Assembly (NCBI GenBank): GCA_030524715.1
Contig: JAUNGB010000035.1
Span: forward strand, 1-48,162
Length of the DNA: 48,162 nt
Reading direction: 5' to 3'
Source of the DNA: Eubacteriales bacterium
GTDB lineage: Bacteria; Bacillota; Clostridia; Lachnospirales; Lachnospiraceae
The translations under genes were made by a program, and so were the position numbers. Every line of letters begins with the position of its first letter. Positions within the stretch are counted from its first letter, which is position 1. Shown one piece after another: positions 16,818-26,238 of this stretch. The notes beneath the pieces were generated by a model. It was not told where the DNA came from and did no database searches. It saw nothing but the letters and a program-made list of their open reading frames with translations.

Positions 16818-19253
16818 ATGAAATTCGGACACTTTGATGATAAGAACAAGGAGTATGTCATTACCACTCCCCAAACACCGCTTCCATGGATTAACTATCT
16901 GGGAAATGAGAACTTTTTCTCTCTCATTTCCAACACCTGCGGCGGTTACTCTTTTTACAGAGATGCCAAACTGCTCCGTCTCACCCGCTATCGATATAAC
17001 AACGTCCCGGGTGACAACAACGGAAGATATTATTATATCAAGGACGGGGAAACCATCTGGAATCCTGGCTGGATGCCCACGAAAACATCGCTGGATTCCT
17101 ATGAATGCCGACATGGACTTGGTTACAGCCGTTTTCTTTCTTCAAAAAATGGTATCTCTGCTGATTTCACAGCATTTGTACCACTGCGCGAAAACTGCGA
17201 GATTAATCGTCTCGTCCTTACCAATCATACAGATGAGGTGAAAACTCTGACCCTTACTTCCTATTTGGAATTTTGTTTCTGGAATGCCATGGATGATATG
17301 ACCAACTTTCAGAGAAACTTAAGTATCGGCGAGGTAGAAGTCACCGGCTCTGAAATCTATCATAAAACAGAATACCGTGAACGCCGCAACCACTATGCCG
17401 TTTTTTCCGTAAACGCCACCGTGTATGGCTTTGACACAAGCCGTGACGATTTCCTGGGTTCATTCAATGGTCCTGATGCCCCGGATACCGTTCTGCGCGG
17501 TACTCCTGGCAATACTGTGGCAAGCGGCTGGGCAGTGATTGGTTCTCATTGTCTGAAAATCACCCTGAAACCTGGAGAAAAAAGATCCTTCATTTTCCTC
17601 TTAGGCTATATCGAAAATCCGGAGAACGAAAAATGGGAAGCTCCTGGTATTATCAATAAAAAGCCAGCCAGAGAAATGATTTCCCGATACAGAACAGACG
17701 AACAGGTGGACGCCGCTCTGGCTGACCTTTCCTCCTACTGGGAAAAACTGCTTTCCCGCTTTACCCTTGACTGTACGGACAAAAGGCTTTCCCGTATGGT
17801 AAATATCTGGAACCAATATCAGTGCATGATTACCTTTAATATGTCCCGCTCCGCTTCTTATTATGAGTCCGGCACTGGCCGTGGCATGGGCTTTCGTGAT
17901 TCCTGTCAGGATCTTCTTGGCTTTGTCCATATGATTCCTGACCGCGCCCGTCAGCGGATTTTGGACATCGCCGCCACTCAGTTTGAGGATGGCAGTGCAT
18001 ACCATCAATATCAGCCCTTAACCAAGAAAGGAAATCTTGATATTGGAAGCGGCTTCAACGATGATCCGCTCTGGCTCATCGCCGGAACTTCCGCTTACTT
18101 AAAGGAAACCGGAGATTTCTCCATTCTGGACGAAATGGTAGACTATGACAATGATCCCTCCAAAGCACGTCTGCTTTTTGATCATCTGTGTCGTTCCTTC
18201 CACTACACGGCCGAACACCTTGGTCCACACGGACTCCCCCTCATAGGACGCGCAGACTGGAATGACTGCCTCAATCTGAATTGTTTTTCCAAAAATCCCG
18301 GTGAGTCTTTCCAGATTACAGGACCCTCTGAAGGACCTGTCGCAGAATCTGTATTTATTGCAGGGATGTTTGTGAAATACGGAAAAGAGTATGCAGATAT
18401 TGCCGGTCACATTGGAAACCGGGAAGAAGAAGCTTTCGCAAAAGCTTCTGTTGACAAAGTATATCAGGCTGTTTTGGATGCAGGCTGGGATGGCGACTGG
18501 TTTCTGCGTGCGTATGATGCAAATGGCGACAAAGTTGGTTCCAAAGACTGCAAAGAAGGTAAGATTTTCATCGAATCGCAGGGTTTCTGTATTCTTGCCG
18601 GTATAGGCGTAAAAGAAGGGCTGGCAGAAAAGGCACTCATTTCAGTGAAAAAATACCTTGATACAGAATACGGCATCATGCTTCAGCAGCCCCCTTACTC
18701 TAAATATTATCTGAACCTTGGCGAGATATCCTCCTATCCGCCAGGATACAAGGAAAATGCCGGGATTTTTTGCCACAATAATCCATGGATTTCCATTGCT
18801 GAAACTATAGTCGGACATGGCGACCGCGCCTTCGAGGTATATAAAAAGACCTGCCCTGCATACATTGAAGATATCAGTGAAATTCACCGCACGGAACCTT
18901 ATGTATACTCGCAGATGGTTGCCGGAAAAGATGCCCCGCGCCATGGCGAAGCAAAGAACAGTTGGCTTACCGGAACTGCTGCCTGGACTTTTTTCAATGT
19001 TTCTCAGTATATTCTGGGCATCCAGCCGGAGTATGACGGCCTGACCATCAATCCATGCCTTCCAAATCATCTGGATGAACTTCACATCACCCGGTATTTC
19101 CGGGATGCCTGGTACAATATTCATATACAGAACCCGAACCACGCAGAAAAAGGAGTTTCCTCCCTTAAGGTGGACGGCGCTGCCCTCCCTGGCTGTTTTA
19201 TTCCCTTCCAGAAAGGCAAGAGCAGCTATGAGGTAGAGATTATTATGGGGTGA
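16818..19253 (+). CDS. Cellobiose phosphorylase (GH94)
   Basis: An 811-residue phosphorylase that converts cellobiose and phosphate to alpha-glucose 1-phosphate and glucose, saving ATP. Its length and sequence closely resemble the Clostridium thermocellum enzyme as I remember it: the N-terminus [18 protein letters not shown], the segment [10 protein letters not shown], and [14 protein letters not shown]-type motifs (here [14 protein letters not shown]). The general acid is expected at Asp483 in [11 protein letters not shown]. It is cytoplasmic, with no signal peptide. TAAGGAGG lies upstream of the ATG. It completes the locus by processing the beta-1,4-glucan backbone after side-chain removal. 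Other GH94 activities (cellodextrin, laminaribiose or chitobiose phosphorylase) are less likely given the similarity. Confidence 0.96.
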   Translation: MKFGHFDDKNKEYVITTPQTPLPWINYLGNENFFSLISNTCGGYSFYRDAKLLRLTRYRYNNVPGDNNGRYYYIKDGETIWNPGWMPTKTSLDSYECRHGLGYSRFLSSKNGISADFTAFVPLRENCEINRLVLTNHTDEVKTLTLTSYLEFCFWNAMDDMTNFQRNLSIGEVEVTGSEIYHKTEYRERRNHYAVFSVNATVYGFDTSRDDFLGSFNGPDAPDTVLRGTPGNTVASGWAVIGSHCLKITLKPGEKRSFIFLLGYIENPENEKWEAPGIINKKPAREMISRYRTDEQVDAALADLSSYWEKLLSRFTLDCTDKRLSRMVNIWNQYQCMITFNMSRSASYYESGTGRGMGFRDSCQDLLGFVHMIPDRARQRILDIAATQFEDGSAYHQYQPLTKKGNLDIGSGFNDDPLWLIAGTSAYLKETGDFSILDEMVDYDNDPSKARLLFDHLCRSFHYTAEHLGPHGLPLIGRADWNDCLNLNCFSKNPGESFQITGPSEGPVAESVFIAGMFVKYGKEYADIAGHIGNREEEAFAKASVDKVYQAVLDAGWDGDWFLRAYDANGDKVGSKDCKEGKIFIESQGFCILAGIGVKEGLAEKALISVKKYLDTEYGIMLQQPPYSKYYLNLGEISSYPPGYKENAGIFCHNNPWISIAETIVGHGDRAFEVYKKTCPAYIEDISEIHRTEPYVYSQMVAGKDAPRHGEAKNSWLTGTAAWTFFNVSQYILGIQPEYDGLTINPCLPNHLDELHITRYFRDAWYNIHIQNPNHAEKGVSSLKVDGAALPGCFIPFQKGKSSYEVEIIMG

Positions 19254-19254
19254 C

Positions 19255-19284
19255 ACATTATACATCCACAGCATGCGCTTGTCT
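19255..19284. repeat. Exact 30-bp repeat at the left edge of the restriction island
   Basis: Identical over all 30 bases to 26209-26238. Here it directly follows the GH94 stop codon. Read on the minus strand it carries TATAAT with CAGACA 17 bp upstream, so it could fire an antisense transcript into the GH94 3' end. Confidence 0.9.
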
Positions 19285-19303
19285 GTCCCTGCAACACAAA
19301 AAT

Positions 19304-19327
19304 CCCAGAAACCTTGCGGTTTCTGGG
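19304..19327 (-). terminator. Copy of the tuf terminator, now ending the island operon
   Basis: Stem CCCAGAAACC / GGTTTCTGGG with a TTGC loop, followed on the minus strand by ATTTTTG. It would stop leftward transcription from the island before GH94, and it may also end GH94 transcripts from the other side. Confidence 0.85.
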
Positions 19328-19384
19328 GTATCTTACATTTGGTCACAAGTTATCCTGCGATAACAAATCCATATTTAGATTGGA

Positions 19385-19439
19385 TTATTCGATGATAGAA
19401 GCAACACGGCCTGAGCCTACAGTACGTCCGCCTTCACGG
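19385..19439 (-). pseudogene. tuf 3'-end fragment
   Basis: It encodes [17 protein letters not shown] and a stop, identical in protein sequence to the end of the intact EF-Tu at 26472-27665. The three coding differences (GAA/GAG, ATC/ATT, GGC/GGA) are all synonymous. It therefore derives from a functional tuf allele and not from a decayed copy of the neighbour. The fragment stops abruptly at 19439. Confidence 0.92.
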
Positions 19440-19559
19440 TATCAGAATGGCGTGTTGCAGAAAATAAATGGTTATTTTTCGTTCATTTTGTGCGAAAAAA
19501 TACGGATTTTCCACTGCGTCCGTGTGGTTTTTGGGGATTTTGTTATCATGGTGTTATCA
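19440..19559. other. Left end of the island, non-coding
   Basis: AT-rich sequence between the tuf fragment and the stop of the GmrSD-like gene. TTATCAT occurs twice near 19540-19558 and there is a weak CCAC/GTGG stem. I see no gene, integrase site or clear terminator other than the one in the repeat. Confidence 0.5.
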
Positions 19560-21290
19560 TTACCCTTCAATAATATTGTGATACATAACTTCTGCAATAC
19601 ATTTTGTTCGCTCCACAATCTCTTTTTCTCCCCATTCCACTTTATCCTTATTTTCATCCACAAATCTTTTTACCGTTGCATATTGAGATTCTGGATATCG
19701 TGCCATTTTTAACTCAAACTTTTTATTAGACAACTCATTATTTAGTTGTTCTCCTAATGGTAATAAATTTCCTATCATACCTACATACTCTGTTTCAACT
19801 GATTCTGGTAAGATGTGTTCTATTGTAAATGAATTTGGCACCAACTCGTTAGAGGAATAATATGTATCCAATTTTTTCAAAATATACTTTACCAACTTTT
19901 TATCTTTTTCTTTTGTTGATGTATATTCAATTTTTTCAAATTGCTTTTCAAAGATACTATAGTCGGGTATTCCTTCTTTCAAGTCAGTAATCAAATTATT
20001 AATGCAATCAGCACTCTCCTTTTTACTTGTACAATTTCTTAATTGTCTTGCATATGACGAATATCTACGTTCAAGTCCAGATGGTCTACTTGAGCAAACA
20101 GCAGTAAATATAAAATGATAATGCTCCAAATAAACTAATATCTTTTTAAAATTTTTAAAGGATATTAATTGAGATTTTTTCATCTCAAACAGTGCAAGTA
20201 AAAAGATTCTAACTTGTGATACATTAAAAATACTAAAACTTTCTAAACAATTGTATATAAACAGTTCTTCTGGTTGCGTCCAATCTTCTCTCTTAGGTGT
20301 CGCTATTAAAGAATATTGCTTAGCTTCGTTTTCTAGTGAATTAATAAACTTTGTATATTCTTCAATTGTACGTGGTATAGTTTTATTAAAATTATATACC
20401 AGTTTTCTTGTCGTTGATAAACTATATTTTGAAAGCCAAAAATGTCTATAGAATATGTTTATATCCAAATCTATGCAATTTTTCAAATTTTTCTTTATTT
20501 CTTTCCATTTTTCTACCGCATAATCCAACGGCTCATCTTCCGTTAAGATACTAAACAATGAATTTTTAATCATATCTACCGGTGCCAAATCTTTTCCTTT
20601 TGAATTTAACACCTCAAAAATAGTATATGCATCGTCTAGACTTTTTACTGTAACATAAATAACCTTACATTTTAAAATTTGATCTCTAAATGCTTTCAAA
20701 GCATCCAAGTAACTTATATCTCCTGATCCAGAATTATTATCTCTAATATTTTTTATTAAAACAGTTTCTTTTAACTGTCGATCAAAGAAATTATATGCAT
20801 TCAGTATCCTTTTTTCTTCATTTGTCTCAGGTATGGCATTAAAATCTATATCTTTTTGTTGAATTCTTCTTTGAAAAAACGGTTTAGGATTTTCATTTAC
20901 TAGTTTCGCATATGGATTTCCGTCATTATCTTCTCCCATTACATTCAAGTGTGTCTTCTCGCTCAATTTTTCTTGCCCTAATTCTTTAAATTTTTGAGCC
21001 AAAACAGCAAATGCAATAGTAAAAGTCATTAATCGTTGTTGTCCATCTACTACCAAGCGTTCTATTTTATTAGTATCATCATCATCACCGACTAATACTA
21101 ATGAACCAATAAAGTAATCATTTGTAGAAAATACACCCTCTCTAATATATATATTTTCTATAAGATCTTCATATATTGTTTGTAACTCTTCATTTTCCCA
21201 CGCATATTCTCTCTGAAATCTAGGAATTACATATTTTCTTTGCACTCGCAGTGCATCATCTATACTTTTAGGTACTGATGTCAAATCCAT
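19560..21290 (-). CDS. GmrSD-like DUF262/DUF1524 restriction protein
   Basis: A 576-residue protein. The N-terminal DUF262 (ParB/GmrS-like nucleotidase) domain shows VIPRFQREYAWENEELQ and the signature VDGQQRL (Asp82 to Leu87). The C-terminal DUF1524 HNH-type nuclease domain shows TIEHILPES near residue 488 and GNLLPLGEQLN with NKKF beyond. Single-chain fusions of these domains form the GmrSD family of type IV, modification-dependent restriction enzymes, several of which block phages with modified cytosines. AAAGGA precedes the ATG. It is the last gene of the methyltransferase-endonuclease operon, starting 22 bases after the endonuclease stop. The target modification is unknown. Many DUF262 proteins have other or undefined roles. 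Confidence 0.88.
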   Translation of the reverse strand: MDLTSVPKSIDDALRVQRKYVIPRFQREYAWENEELQTIYEDLIENIYIREGVFSTNDYFIGSLVLVGDDDDTNKIERLVVDGQQRLMTFTIAFAVLAQKFKELGQEKLSEKTHLNVMGEDNDGNPYAKLVNENPKPFFQRRIQQKDIDFNAIPETNEEKRILNAYNFFDRQLKETVLIKNIRDNNSGSGDISYLDALKAFRDQILKCKVIYVTVKSLDDAYTIFEVLNSKGKDLAPVDMIKNSLFSILTEDEPLDYAVEKWKEIKKNLKNCIDLDINIFYRHFWLSKYSLSTTRKLVYNFNKTIPRTIEEYTKFINSLENEAKQYSLIATPKREDWTQPEELFIYNCLESFSIFNVSQVRIFLLALFEMKKSQLISFKNFKKILVYLEHYHFIFTAVCSSRPSGLERRYSSYARQLRNCTSKKESADCINNLITDLKEGIPDYSIFEKQFEKIEYTSTKEKDKKLVKYILKKLDTYYSSNELVPNSFTIEHILPESVETEYVGMIGNLLPLGEQLNNELSNKKFELKMARYPESQYATVKRFVDENKDKVEWGEKEIVERTKCIAEVMYHNIIEG

Positions 21291-21312
21291 TTTTTTGTAT
21301 CCTTTCTCTATA

Positions 21313-23313
21313 TCAAATTATTATCTTTATTGTCTCAGAGCAAGATAATGAAATAATTGTATTTTTAAACGCAATAACATAAGCATATATCATTCCTTCT
21401 CCAAAACGATCATGATTCACTTTTCTTCCATCGGAATCAACACTTAATTCCTCTGGGATTTCGTTCAGATAAGGAAATTTAGCAGATTTTGTTTGACAAT
21501 TCGGCAAACTCACTTCAATAGCTATTACCTGACCTTTTCCAGCAACTGGACTATACACCAATGCTCCAGGTGAAATTACCTGATTTTTTTCTTTTCCCAA
21601 AAGACTTTTATGTTGTTCCATTCTACTTATCTTTTCGTTGATCGCAGTACCTATATACGCCTTCCATCCCGGTGCATTTAGAATATCTCTTCTGGTTTCA
21701 CACAGTAAAATCAATTCCCGCAGTTTTTCCGGATTAACATGACCAGTTCTAAACATTGCCATAAAATATTCTCTATATTGTGCCAATGTTAACGGAACAA
21801 TATCCAATCTCTGCTTTACATCTCCTCGTGCATACCAAATTCCATGTCTAAATGTTTCTGCCGTATTTGTATCTATTTTTACTGCAATAAATATTCCGTA
21901 TACAGGCTTGTCATATTTTAAAACTGCATCAGATACATGCCTTCTTACAGGTTCTCCCTCCATTGCTTCCTGGCGTGATGACGTTGACATAGTAACTTCT
22001 GTTAAAATAGTAAAGTCATTAAACTCACAATATAAGTCACCTTTTCCGCCACCGGCAGCAGATACTGGAAAAAAATCAGAATCCAGTTTAAATCCTCGTA
22101 CTTCATACGGTTTGTTGACCATATGGTCTATAGCTAAGGATGCTCTCCATAAAATCCATTCTAAATATGCCGGAGTTTCATCTTTTGGCACCTCAATGAC
22201 ATTGTCATCATCATATGTACGCTTTCCACCGCCTTTGATCAACAGTTCCATATAATCTGCTATTTCTTGCCATTGATTACATTGTTCTTTCGCATATTGA
22301 ATTTCATCTGTTTGAGATAGTATATTTTCCAAACGCTGTCTGGCAATATTGATTTCTGCTGCGGTGTTTAATGGAAGATCAGAAACATCAAACAAAATCT
22401 GTCTACCCTTCATCTGTTTCATCAGGTCATTCAATAAAGCTTTAGCAGTATCCACATTATCCGTTGGTAATTCTGCTCCTTTACATAATCGCTTATATTG
22501 AATCAGTATTGATTCTTCATTCGATGTTGATTTTGCCAATTTTTCAGCCAGAATATGCTTAGCCGGAGTAATGATCATTCCTCTTCCTTTTCGTTGTAAT
22601 ACCCCTGAAATACGTAAGTACCGCATATTCATATCACTATAATCAAGAAAATTATCTGCTTTCTTATCATAGTATTTTCCACGTTCCGCAACTTCTTTCC
22701 TATCAAAATTGCGCTTTGACGGAGCTAGTTTTCTACGAGTACGCAAATCCAGAATATTATCCACAATATCTCCAATTGAATAACTCGGATTTGTCGTATG
22801 CCCCCATAATGCAAACTCTATTCTGGTAATCTCTGAACTTCCTGTCCTCTTCTCTAACTCTAGCATAATCGCCAATATCCACCGCAAAGGGGAGAAATAA
22901 GATTTTCCATCTGGCATAATAAATTGCTCAACACTCAATGCTCTTAAGTAACATTCTTGCACTGCCGGATATGTATCTGCTTTTAAGAAAGTACGACCAA
23001 ACGGTGTTATATCATCTAAACTCCCCAATTTGTCCTGCTCTCCATCTTTTTTCTTTATTTGTGGATAGATAAATCCATTTTTTGAAAACATTAATCGCCA
23101 TTTCCGAGCATGACTACCAGATATATCTTTTCCAGCTTCATTTTGAATGATTCCACGATCATTAAGGAAATTCATAAAACCAATCTCATTCTCTTTTCCA
23201 CGGAGCTTTCCCACATATGGCGAATTCGCAAAAGCTTTAAAGCCTTCCTGTATTCTATTTGGATTTCGTAATCCAGTATTTCCTACTAACCAAATCTCTA
23301 TTTTTTCTTCCAT
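21313..23313 (-). CDS. AlwI-family type IIS restriction endonuclease
   Basis: A 666-residue endonuclease resembling the AlwI family (relatives include PleI, MlyI and BstNBI), which cut a few bases to one side of an asymmetric site. The N-terminal half (IGFMNFLNDRGI, SYFSPLRWILAIMLELEKR) is the DNA-recognition part in this family. The catalytic core is GKGDLYCEFNDFTILTEVTM, with candidate metal ligands Asp426 and Glu439, followed by the conserved MEGEPVRRHV. R.AlwI recognises GGATC; whether this enzyme does is unknown. Its start overlaps the end of the fused methyltransferase gene by 16 bases, so the two are translationally coupled, with modification made first. The assignment rests on remembered family motifs. 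Confidence 0.82.
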   Translation of the reverse strand: MEEKIEIWLVGNTGLRNPNRIQEGFKAFANSPYVGKLRGKENEIGFMNFLNDRGIIQNEAGKDISGSHARKWRLMFSKNGFIYPQIKKKDGEQDKLGSLDDITPFGRTFLKADTYPAVQECYLRALSVEQFIMPDGKSYFSPLRWILAIMLELEKRTGSSEITRIEFALWGHTTNPSYSIGDIVDNILDLRTRRKLAPSKRNFDRKEVAERGKYYDKKADNFLDYSDMNMRYLRISGVLQRKGRGMIITPAKHILAEKLAKSTSNEESILIQYKRLCKGAELPTDNVDTAKALLNDLMKQMKGRQILFDVSDLPLNTAAEINIARQRLENILSQTDEIQYAKEQCNQWQEIADYMELLIKGGGKRTYDDDNVIEVPKDETPAYLEWILWRASLAIDHMVNKPYEVRGFKLDSDFFPVSAAGGGKGDLYCEFNDFTILTEVTMSTSSRQEAMEGEPVRRHVSDAVLKYDKPVYGIFIAVKIDTNTAETFRHGIWYARGDVKQRLDIVPLTLAQYREYFMAMFRTGHVNPEKLRELILLCETRRDILNAPGWKAYIGTAINEKISRMEQHKSLLGKEKNQVISPGALVYSPVAGKGQVIAIEVSLPNCQTKSAKFPYLNEIPEELSVDSDGRKVNHDRFGEGMIYAYVIAFKNTIISLSCSETIKIII

Positions 23314-25220
23314 ACATCCTCTCCATTAAATCCGACAAATAAATATTCCTGTACCTTATTCCGATTTGTCTTAGCATGTTTTTGATTTCCAAAAGAATAT
23401 GTGTAATCTATAGGAACTACTTCCACATGCTCTTTGTACTTAGACATAAGTGCAACCATTTCATCTTGTGTAGGTTGACTATTTGAAGAATATGATACAA
23501 TCAAAATGCTACCCGAAAACTTCTTGAACAATTTATCAAATGCATCTGCAGCACCTTTTCTGGTTGAAAATGGAGTAGGATATGACTTAAATTTCTTTGT
23601 TACCGTATTCTCTTGTATTTCTACTCCTTTCCAATCTCGTGCCAGCCCTTCAACAAAGTGGTATCTTCGCACATATTCGTTGTCTGACAACGGAGAGTAA
23701 TATGGCGGATCAATATACACTAAATCCGGATGTTTCATTTTAACTTCCATTGCATCACCATGCTTGGATTTATTTTCGCATCCGTTATCAAAAATTGCAT
23801 TATTGATGCTTTCCACCGCTTCCAGGAACTGTTGTTCTAAAGATTTCTGTAAATCTTTTCGACCATCATTATATCGATCTCCTGTATATGTAAAAATCCC
23901 CCTTGGTCTTTTCTTTGTGCAAGCTCTAATCAACGCTGACATCGCAATTGCTTTTTTATACTGATCTCTGATTCCAGCAATATTAGTTCGTAAAATATCT
24001 ATCAGTCTGTTTTCTTCATCTTTATAGTATAATCCCTGAAACGTATTTTCTACAAAATGATCAGATTCCTTTTTTTCAATCAGTAATTTTTCCGCTTCCT
24101 CTAAGGGCAATGTCACCTTATTATTCTCCACCATTGCTTTAGTAAAAGTTGCTGACATCGCCATATAGTCATTACTGATCACAGTCTTTCCCTGCGCCTT
24201 AAACATATATCCCACAATTCCAGAACCCGAAAATAAATCTACTACTGTATTAAAATTAAACTGTGAAGCTACCGCCCAAATTTGTGGTAATAATTTGCTT
24301 TTCGAGCCCATATACCTGGTTGCCGGATATTTCGCTACCTGCTCTGGCAAAGGTTTCGGAACTATTTTTAGCATTGACTTCTGCTTTGGTAATATATCTA
24401 CAATGATGTCTTCGCCTTTTCTTTTACTTCCATTGCAGGAAATATATCTTTTGGTTTGAATAACTTCAATTTTATAATCCGCATATAACTCATGAACCAA
24501 TGGATGATTAGAATTAGTCAATATTACATGGCATCCTAATTCCTGCAGCCTTTTAACTTCATTTGCCAATTCCACATGATCTTCTTCATAAAATTGTTCC
24601 TTTGTGTATCTCTTAAAATCAGAATATTCTGAAATCGGCAAATACGGTGGATCTAAAAATATAAAATCTCCCGGTTCTGCATATTCTTTCAATACCGATA
24701 AATAATCGCCACATGTTATAATAGCTTTTTTCAATACCTCTGAAGCAGCATATAAAGCCTCCTCATCACAAAATTTCGGTGCTTTATATTTTCCATATGG
24801 AACGTTAAACTGTCCTTTCTTATTAACACGGTATAAACCATTAAAACAAGTTTTATTCAAATAAATAGTTCTTGCTGCAGCTTCTTCTTTTTTTAACTTA
24901 AGCCAATCTAAAGAACGCACCTCGTAAAAATCTTCTTTAGTATTTTTATATTTTCTTAAGAAGGCAATAACACTCTCTACGTTATCGGCAACCTGCTGAT
25001 ACACATTAATCAATTCTGGATTGCTGTCTGCAATTACCGCTTTATCCGGACTTAACGCAAAAAACAATGCCCCTCCGCCAATAAATGGTTCTATATATTT
25101 TCCATATTTTTGAGGAATTTTAGGCATGATATCACCTAACATCTGAGTTTTTCCACCAGCCCATTTCATAATTGGCTTCGCCTGTATATGTTTTTCTTTT
25201 TTTAAAACTTGTTCCATCAT
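23298..25220 (-). CDS. Fused double D12-class DNA adenine-N6 methyltransferase
   Basis: A 640-residue protein with two complete Dam-like methyltransferase domains. Domain 1 (about residues 1-280) shows MKWAGGKTQML, the SAM motif FIGGGALFFAL and catalytic FLDPPYLP near residue 191. Domain 2 (about 295-640) shows RYMGSKSKLLP, DLFSGSGIVGYMF and catalytic YIDPPYYSP near residue 500. Two adenine methylases in one chain are expected for a type IIS system with an asymmetric site, one for each strand, as in M.FokI. It protects host DNA from the adjacent AlwI-like enzyme. Two adjacent ATGs (25220, 25217) follow GAAGGGAAAAAGG; the first is given. It leads the methyltransferase-endonuclease-GmrSD operon from a promoter at 25339-25367. 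Confidence 0.92.
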   Translation of the reverse strand: MMEQVLKKEKHIQAKPIMKWAGGKTQMLGDIMPKIPQKYGKYIEPFIGGGALFFALSPDKAVIADSNPELINVYQQVADNVESVIAFLRKYKNTKEDFYEVRSLDWLKLKKEEAAARTIYLNKTCFNGLYRVNKKGQFNVPYGKYKAPKFCDEEALYAASEVLKKAIITCGDYLSVLKEYAEPGDFIFLDPPYLPISEYSDFKRYTKEQFYEEDHVELANEVKRLQELGCHVILTNSNHPLVHELYADYKIEVIQTKRYISCNGSKRKGEDIIVDILPKQKSMLKIVPKPLPEQVAKYPATRYMGSKSKLLPQIWAVASQFNFNTVVDLFSGSGIVGYMFKAQGKTVISNDYMAMSATFTKAMVENNKVTLPLEEAEKLLIEKKESDHFVENTFQGLYYKDEENRLIDILRTNIAGIRDQYKKAIAMSALIRACTKKRPRGIFTYTGDRYNDGRKDLQKSLEQQFLEAVESINNAIFDNGCENKSKHGDAMEVKMKHPDLVYIDPPYYSPLSDNEYVRRYHFVEGLARDWKGVEIQENTVTKKFKSYPTPFSTRKGAADAFDKLFKKFSGSILIVSYSSNSQPTQDEMVALMSKYKEHVEVVPIDYTYSFGNQKHAKTNRNKVQEYLFVGFNGEDVWKKK

Positions 25221-25338
25221 GCCTTTTTCCCTTCGATCTCTGTTTTATTTCCATGTTATCACTAATTTCACAATTTTTTATAACTAACTGCCATATTTTA
25301 ACCTCTAAATCAATTTTCTAAGATATTGCCATAATGTT

Positions 25339-25383
25339 ATTCTATCATGTGATTTCAGTGGTATCAATACTAATTTCAGTGGT
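25339..25383 (-). promoter_or_regulatory. Methyltransferase promoter overlapped by a paired operator-like repeat
   Basis: On the minus strand TTGATA, a 17-bp spacer and TAGAAT form a promoter (25339-25367). The 11-mer ACCACTGAAAT occurs twice in direct orientation (25352-25362 and 25373-25383), exactly 21 bp apart. One copy lies in the spacer and the other just upstream of the -35. That is two helical turns on the same DNA face, as expected for a dimeric or cooperative repressor. The rest of 25221-25455 is AT-rich without a gene. Confidence 0.6.
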
Positions 25384-25455
25384 CGCAGACTTTTATTCAA
25401 ACTTTTGTTCTCATTTGCAAAACTTACTCCTCAGCCACTAATGAACTCTCCCATA

Positions 25456-26184
25456 TCAGTTTAATTTTTCTAAGACGAAAATATACTCATGTGCTAACAT
25501 TAAGAATTTTCGTTCTTTTCCCTCCCAATAATCTGCTGATCGACAATTGTGCTGTTCCTTTATAATGATTTCTTTAAGTTTAAATCCGGCATCTGTAAAT
25601 TTCTGCATAGAACTCATTCCCAAAGGCATCACATACCCTTTTTTTCGTATATCCCCAATCATAAATGCACATATTCCCTGCTTCTTTAATACTCTATATG
25701 CTTCTCTTGCGATTTGCTCCAACACCTTCAAAAATTCCTCATATTTTAAATGTGAAATATCTCCCGGAATATCTTTACTATATTTTATAATATCCGCATA
25801 AGGTGGATGAGTACAAACAAGATCTATACTTTCATTTTTTATAAACGATAAATTGGCTGCATCTCCCTGTTTTGTGAAGATTTTTGACTTTTCCTGACAA
25901 GTAAAATTAAGATTTGTATTAGATAATTTGACGGCTTCAGAATTTATATCAACGCCGATAGCATTTCTTCCTAATAGTTTTGCCTCAATCAATGTTGTAC
26001 CGCTGCCTAAGAATTGATCCAATATCCAATCATTTTTCTTTGAATACCGTGTAATAAGGTTTCTGGGAATGTACGGAGACCAGTTTCCCCTGTATTTTCC
26101 CGAATGTGTAGCCCAATTCCCTCTTTCCGGGAAAGACCATATTGTTGTATCTTCTAATTTAAATTTTTCTGGTGCTTCTCTTAT
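25456..26184 (-). CDS. Small DNA methyltransferase with ATA at the start position
   Basis: A 242-residue site-specific DNA methyltransferase. The N-terminal part WSFPERGNWATHSGKYRGNW and the SAM motif DQFLGSGTTLIEAKLLGRNA are followed by GVDIN and the catalytic-type motif CTHPPYADIIKYS. The histidine in place of the usual Asp, Asn or Ser before PPY is notable. The frame is open to an in-frame TAA at the edge of the 30-bp repeat, with no ATG, GTG or TTG before the N-terminal motifs. AAGGAGAG lies eight bases before an ATA codon (26182-26184), exactly where ATG would be expected. The next usable codon, TTG at 26022, would remove 54 residues and the start of the SAM domain. Either the gene is crippled by ATG-to-ATA change or ATA works weakly. 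It has its own promoter. Target base is unknown. Confidence 0.75.
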   Translation of the reverse strand: MREAPEKFKLEDTTIWSFPERGNWATHSGKYRGNWSPYIPRNLITRYSKKNDWILDQFLGSGTTLIEAKLLGRNAIGVDINSEAVKLSNTNLNFTCQEKSKIFTKQGDAANLSFIKNESIDLVCTHPPYADIIKYSKDIPGDISHLKYEEFLKVLEQIAREAYRVLKKQGICAFMIGDIRKKGYVMPLGMSSMQKFTDAGFKLKEIIIKEQHNCRSADYWEGKERKFLMLAHEYIFVLEKLN

Positions 26185-26208
26185 AGAAATCTCTCCTTCC
26201 TTTTTTGA

Positions 26209-26238
26209 ACATTATACATCCACAGCATGCGCTTGTCT
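26209..26238. repeat. Exact 30-bp repeat at the right edge of the island
   Basis: Identical to 19255-19284. In this copy the repeat supplies nearly all of the promoter for the small methyltransferase. Confidence 0.9.

Larger units (their letters stand above)
19285..19439. repeat. Left 155-bp direct repeat: tuf end plus terminator
   Basis: Matches 26372-26526 without gaps, with 10 mismatches by my count. It contains the tuf terminator and the last 17 codons and stop of tuf. Together with the right copy it brackets the restriction genes. Confidence 0.92.

Noticed and set aside
19385-19439. A second tuf gene
   Set aside because: Only 17 codons and the stop are present; sequence beyond 19439 is unrelated to tuf.
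19440-26208. Integrase or transposase in the island
   Set aside because: All sizeable genes there are restriction or methylation proteins; no recombinase motifs were seen.
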